A stretch of 9,945 nucleotides of DNA from Tyzzerella sp. (lineage in GTDB: Bacteria; Bacillota; Clostridia; Lachnospirales; Anaerotignaceae), in contig DXZA01000026.1 in the NCBI GenBank assembly GCA_019415525.1, positions 1-9,945 of the forward strand, given 5' to 3'. The notes below the pieces were generated by a model. That model was given only the letters and a program-made list of their open reading frames with translations. It did not search any database and had not been told where the DNA came from. Position numbers and translations under genes: made by a program. Positions 6,977 through 9,945 of the stretch are shown here, piece by piece (position 1 is the stretch's first letter; every line of letters begins with the position of its first letter).

Positions 6977-8089
6977 TTAATTACATATAGCAACTTCTGT
7001 ATCTTTATCAAAGAGATGAATTTTATTTTTATCAATAGCAATACTTATATTTTCACCTTCATTTGCTCTTAAACGATTTGCAACTTTTGCCATAAATTTG
7101 CAGTTTTCATCACAGCTAAGATGAAGTATTACTTCTGAACCAAGAACTTCTGTAAATTCTATTTTAGCATCAACAACATTTCCTTTGTCTTCATCAAAAA
7201 ATACACTTTCTTCTCTAAAACATTCTGGTCTTATTCCTGCTATTATTGTTTTTCCTACGTATTTTTCAAAGTCTTTATTGACTTTTCCTTGTGGTATTTT
7301 TACTTCATATCCACTAAAAGCTATATAATATTCATCATTTTTCTTTACTAATGTTACATCAATAAAGTTCATCTGTGGTGTGCCTATAAATCCGGCAACA
7401 AAAAGATTACAAGGTCTGTTATATAAATTTATAGGTGTATCAACTTGTTGTATATATCCGTCTTTCATAACAACGATTTTATCACCCATTGTCATAGCTT
7501 CTGTTTGGTCATGTGTAACATAAACGAATGTTGTTCCTATACGTTTGTGTAATGCTGCGATTTCAACACGCATTTGTGACCTTAATTTTGCATCAAGATT
7601 TGAAAGAGGTTCGTCAAAAAGGAATACTTTAGGCTCTCTTACCATTGCACGACCAAGAGCAACCCTTTGTCTTTGTCCACCTGAAAGAGCACTTGGTTTT
7701 CTGTCAAGATATTCTGTAAGTCCAAGTATTTTTGCTACATTCATAACTTTTTCTTCAATAAATTCTTTACTTTCTTTACGAAGTTTAAGACCGAAAGCCA
7801 TATTTTCTTTTACAGACATATGAGGATAAAGAGCATAATTCTGGAATACCATAGCAATATCTCTTTCTTTTGGTGTAAGGTTATTTACAACTTTATCACC
7901 TATATAAAGATTACCTGATGAAATATCTTCAAGTCCTGCTATCATACGAAGTGTTGTTGATTTTCCACAGCCAGATGGTCCAACAAAAACAACAAATTCC
8001 TTATCTTCAATATCAAGATTAAATCTGTGAACTACCTCTACTCCATTAGGGTATATTTTTTTAACATTTTCAAATTTAATACTTGCCAT
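6977..8089 (-). CDS. msmK: Sugar ABC transporter ATPase, MsmK/MsmX/UgpC type
   Basis: Cytoplasmic ATPase powering the CUT1 importer, 370 residues. It shows Walker A GPSGCGKST at 37-45, the Q-loop glutamine Q83 in VFQNYALYPH, signature LSGGQRQRVALGRA at 135-148, Walker B VFLFDEP at 155-161, D-loop SNLD at 163-166 and switch histidine H193 in VTHD. From about residue 235 it has the C-terminal MalK-type regulatory (TOBE/OB) domain. In many Firmicutes this ATPase is a lone gene shared by several importers; here it lies inside the operon, so it may be dedicated. The ATG has AGGG eight bases upstream and the gene begins 41 bases after the GH13 stop. Whether it also serves other importers cannot be seen. 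Confidence 0.95.
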   Translation of the reverse strand: MASIKFENVKKIYPNGVEVVHRFNLDIEDKEFVVFVGPSGCGKSTTLRMIAGLEDISSGNLYIGDKVVNNLTPKERDIAMVFQNYALYPHMSVKENMAFGLKLRKESKEFIEEKVMNVAKILGLTEYLDRKPSALSGGQRQRVALGRAMVREPKVFLFDEPLSNLDAKLRSQMRVEIAALHKRIGTTFVYVTHDQTEAMTMGDKIVVMKDGYIQQVDTPINLYNRPCNLFVAGFIGTPQMNFIDVTLVKKNDEYYIAFSGYEVKIPQGKVNKDFEKYVGKTIIAGIRPECFREESVFFDEDKGNVVDAKIEFTEVLGSEVILHLSCDENCKFMAKVANRLRANEGENISIAIDKNKIHLFDKDTEVAICN

Positions 8090-8130
8090 TTTAAATGCCC
8101 TGCCTTCCTTTTATTTTTCAAATTTATAGT

Positions 8131-9810
8131 TTATTCATAAATATAAACAATAGCCTCATATGGTCTTAATGTATTTTTTTCAAACTTATCTGTATTTTCA
8201 TAGTTTGAAATATAAAGTTTTGAGTTCATATTTTTAAATTTTTCAGGGATTTCAAAGTTTTGTTCTTCTCCTGTAAAATTAAGTATTACAAGCATTGTTT
8301 TTCCTTCAAAATTTCTTTCATATACATAAAGGCTTTCGCTGTCTTCCATATATTCTTTAAAATCACCATATACAGCAATAAGATTTTCATGTCTTAATTT
8401 TATAAGTTCTTTTACATAATAGAATATAGAATTTTTATCTGCTAATGCATTTTTTACATTTATTTCTTTATAATTAGGATTTACACCAATCCAAGGTGTA
8501 CCTGTTGTAAAACCTGCATTTTCACTATCGTCCCATTGTATAGGTGTACGGTTATTATCTCTTGCTATATAATGAACAGCTTTCATAAATTCTTCAGGAC
8601 TATAACCTCTATGTTCCACGTATTCTTTCCACATATTTTTTACTTCAATATCTCTATAATCATCTATTGAAGGGAATTTAACATTTGTCATTCCTATTTC
8701 TTCACCTTGATATATATATGGTGTACCTTCCATTGTCAAAAGCATTGTGAAAAGCATTTTGCTGCTTTCTTCTCTGAATTTTTCACTACCAAATCTTGAA
8801 ACCATACGTGGTTGGTCGTGGTTTGAAAGATATATACTGTTCCAAGCCTTTCCGTGAAGTTCTGTTTCCCATTTTGAAAGTATTTTTTTAAGGTCAGTAA
8901 GTTTCCATTTTTTAATATCCCATTTTCCACCTTCTCCTGCATCAACACCCATGTGTTCAAAATGGAATACCATACTAAGTTCACTTTCATCAGAATTTGC
9001 ATATTTTTTTGCTTCTTCTATTGTTACTCCTGCTGCTTCTCCAACAGTCATTACATCTTTATATTTTGAAAGGACTTCTTTATTTATTTCTTTCATAAAT
9101 TCATGTATTCTTGGACCATTCATATAATGTTCTGAACCAATTCCACAATCTGTTTCACAGCCATATACTTTTCCATCTGGAAGTCCTGGAACTTTTGAAT
9201 ACGTACTTACAACATCCATTCTGAAACCGTCTATTCCCATATCAAACCAATATTTCATCATATCATAAACTTCTTTTCTTAAAGTTTCATTTTCCCAGTT
9301 TAAATCAGGCTGTTTTTTTGTAAAAAGATGTAAATAATACTGGTCTGTTGTTTCATCATATTCCCAAGCACTTCCACCGAAAAATGATGTCCAGTTATTT
9401 GGAGTTTTTCCGTTTTTTCCATCTCTCCATATATAGTAATCTCTTTTTGGATTATCTTTTGAACTTCTTGACTCTATAAACCATTTATGTTCATCTGATG
9501 AATGATTTACAACTAAATCCATTACAAGTTTTATATCTCTTTTATGCATTTCTAAAAGAAGTTCTTTAAAATCTTCAAGTGTTCCGAATTCGTCCATAAT
9601 ATCTCTATAATCTGAAATATCATATCCATTATCATCATTAGGTGATTTATAACAAGGTGAAAGCCATACAGCATCAATCCCAAGTTCTTTTAAATAATCT
9701 AACTTTGAAATAATACCTCTTAAATCCCCTACACCATCACCGTTTGAGTCCATAAAACTTCTTGGATAAATCTGATATACAACTGCTTCTTTCCACCATA
9801 CTTTTTTCAT
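8131..9810 (-). CDS. GH13 alpha-glucosidase, oligo-1,6-glucosidase type
   Basis: Cytoplasmic glycoside hydrolase, 559 residues, that should release glucose from the non-reducing end of short alpha-glucosides. GH13 conserved regions are present: DLVVNH at 98-103, GFRMDVV at 195-201 with nucleophile D199, VGEA with acid/base E258, QPDLNW near 167-172, and NHDQPR with D332 as transition-state stabiliser. DSNGDGVGDL near 21-30 is the metal-binding loop. The residue after the nucleophile is valine (V200), a mark of alpha-1,6-specific enzymes, whereas alpha-1,4-specific relatives usually have threonine or alanine. No signal peptide is seen. I start at ATG 9810, with AGGAG eleven bases upstream; the GTG at 9822 overlaps that ribosome site. 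It is the first gene after the operator pair. Dextran glucosidase or trehalose-6-phosphate hydrolase are related alternatives; the latter is less likely with an ABC importer rather than a PTS. Confidence 0.92.
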   Translation of the reverse strand: MKKVWWKEAVVYQIYPRSFMDSNGDGVGDLRGIISKLDYLKELGIDAVWLSPCYKSPNDDNGYDISDYRDIMDEFGTLEDFKELLLEMHKRDIKLVMDLVVNHSSDEHKWFIESRSSKDNPKRDYYIWRDGKNGKTPNNWTSFFGGSAWEYDETTDQYYLHLFTKKQPDLNWENETLRKEVYDMMKYWFDMGIDGFRMDVVSTYSKVPGLPDGKVYGCETDCGIGSEHYMNGPRIHEFMKEINKEVLSKYKDVMTVGEAAGVTIEEAKKYANSDESELSMVFHFEHMGVDAGEGGKWDIKKWKLTDLKKILSKWETELHGKAWNSIYLSNHDQPRMVSRFGSEKFREESSKMLFTMLLTMEGTPYIYQGEEIGMTNVKFPSIDDYRDIEVKNMWKEYVEHRGYSPEEFMKAVHYIARDNNRTPIQWDDSENAGFTTGTPWIGVNPNYKEINVKNALADKNSIFYYVKELIKLRHENLIAVYGDFKEYMEDSESLYVYERNFEGKTMLVILNFTGEEQNFEIPEKFKNMNSKLYISNYENTDKFEKNTLRPYEAIVYIYE

Positions 9811-9846
9811 TTTATATTGCACTCCTATTCTTAAAATCTTTAAACT

Positions 9847-9862
9847 ACTTAAGCGTTTAACC
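9847..9862. promoter_or_regulatory. Second, partial LacI-type operator (O2)
   Basis: ACTTAAGCGTTTAACC matches 12 of 16 bases of the perfect palindrome upstream, including the central CG and the right half TTAACC. The 10-mer TTAACCTATT at 9857-9866 recurs exactly at 9891-9900, so the two sites lie in the same register 34 bp apart. It lies in the leader, about +35 to +50 from the predicted start of transcription. Confidence 0.65.
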
Positions 9863-9879
9863 TATTATTAAAAAATATA

Positions 9880-9897
9880 AGGTTAATCGATTAACCT
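9880..9897. promoter_or_regulatory. Perfect 18-bp palindromic operator (O1)
   Basis: AGGTTAATCGATTAACCT is a perfect palindrome with the central CG typical of LacI-family operators. It covers about +1 to +18 of the predicted transcript, a position where a bound repressor would block RNA polymerase. The LacI protein encoded at 2414-3430 is the likely ligand; its recognition helix resembles GalR-type proteins that read a TAA-N-CG-N-TTA core. Confidence 0.8.
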
Positions 9898-9903
9898 ATT
9901 TGA

Positions 9904-9932
9904 ATTATATTATAACAATATTATAATTTCAA
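9904..9932 (-). promoter_or_regulatory. Sigma-A-type promoter of the transport operon
   Basis: On the minus strand, TTGAAA at 9932-9927 and a consensus TATAAT at 9909-9904 are separated by exactly 17 bp. Transcription should begin near 9897, giving a leader of about 87 bases that contains both operators. I see no clear catabolite-responsive element beside it. Confidence 0.8.
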
Positions 9933-9945
9933 TATATTTTTTCTA

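Noticed and set aside
7545..7823. Plus-strand open frame opposite the ATPase
   Set aside because: It is the reverse of the conserved signature and Walker B region; the ATPase is clearly real.
8736..9002. Minus-strand open frame of 88 codons inside the GH13 gene
   Set aside because: Different frame of a fully conserved GH13 catalytic region, so a shadow.
9811..9822. GTG start of the GH13 gene at 9822
   Set aside because: The GTG overlaps the AGGAG ribosome site, whereas ATG at 9810 is eleven bases after it and gives the usual family N-terminus.
9847..9897. CcpA catabolite-responsive element
   Set aside because: The sites have the central CG but lack the outer TG and CA bases of the cre consensus, and they fit a locus-specific LacI operator better.

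Overview
The window is about 9.9 kb of AT-rich DNA (roughly 30% GC by eye) from a low-GC Gram-positive bacterium. A member of the Clostridia, perhaps Lachnospiraceae-like, is the best guess. The reasons are strong AGGAGG-type ribosome sites, a lipoprotein-type solute-binding protein, a CUT1 sugar ABC transporter, a zinc-type ROK kinase and an HPr-like protein. The species cannot be named from the sequence alone. Every gene I can support is on the minus strand, so the locus reads from right to left.

Right part, 9932 down to about 3543: a sugar-uptake operon. A near-consensus sigma-A promoter (TTGAAA, 17 bp, TATAAT) is followed at once by a perfect 18-bp palindrome and, 34 bp further on, by a second partial copy. 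Both look like LacI-family operators. The genes are a GH13 alpha-glucosidase of the oligo-1,6-glucosidase type, an MsmK/UgpC-type ABC ATPase, a lipoprotein solute-binding protein, two CUT1 permeases and a 74-residue HPr-like protein. The HPr-like protein has lost the phosphorylatable histidine but keeps the serine-site motif. A GC-rich hairpin at 3543-3574 probably ends this unit.

Left part, 3508 down to 229: a second unit with its own promoter (TTGACG, 17 bp, TATTAT). It encodes a LacI-family regulator (TTG start), a maltose/sugar O-acetyltransferase of the LacA/Maa family, a cytoplasmic DUF1349 protein with a concanavalin-A-like fold, and a ROK glucokinase. The last three genes are closely spaced and probably co-transcribed with the regulator.

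Inferred working: the lipoprotein captures a short alpha-glucoside, perhaps an isomalto-oligosaccharide. The two permeases and the ATPase import it, the GH13 enzyme releases glucose in the cytoplasm, and the ROK kinase makes glucose 6-phosphate. The acetyltransferase may modify surplus sugar for export. The LacI protein is the obvious repressor for the paired operators.

Bases 1-53 are not bacterial. They match the layout of an Illumina Nextera P7 adapter: P7 tail, 8-nt index, read-2 primer and transposase mosaic end, with six mismatches over the 45 fixed bases. The real sequence starts at about base 54, and the window begins at a contig edge. I saw no CRISPR array, tRNA, rRNA, insertion sequence or prophage gene. 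The locus is a coherent sugar-utilisation cluster rather than a new defence or mobile system. The least explained parts are the Crh-like HPr protein and the DUF1349 protein.
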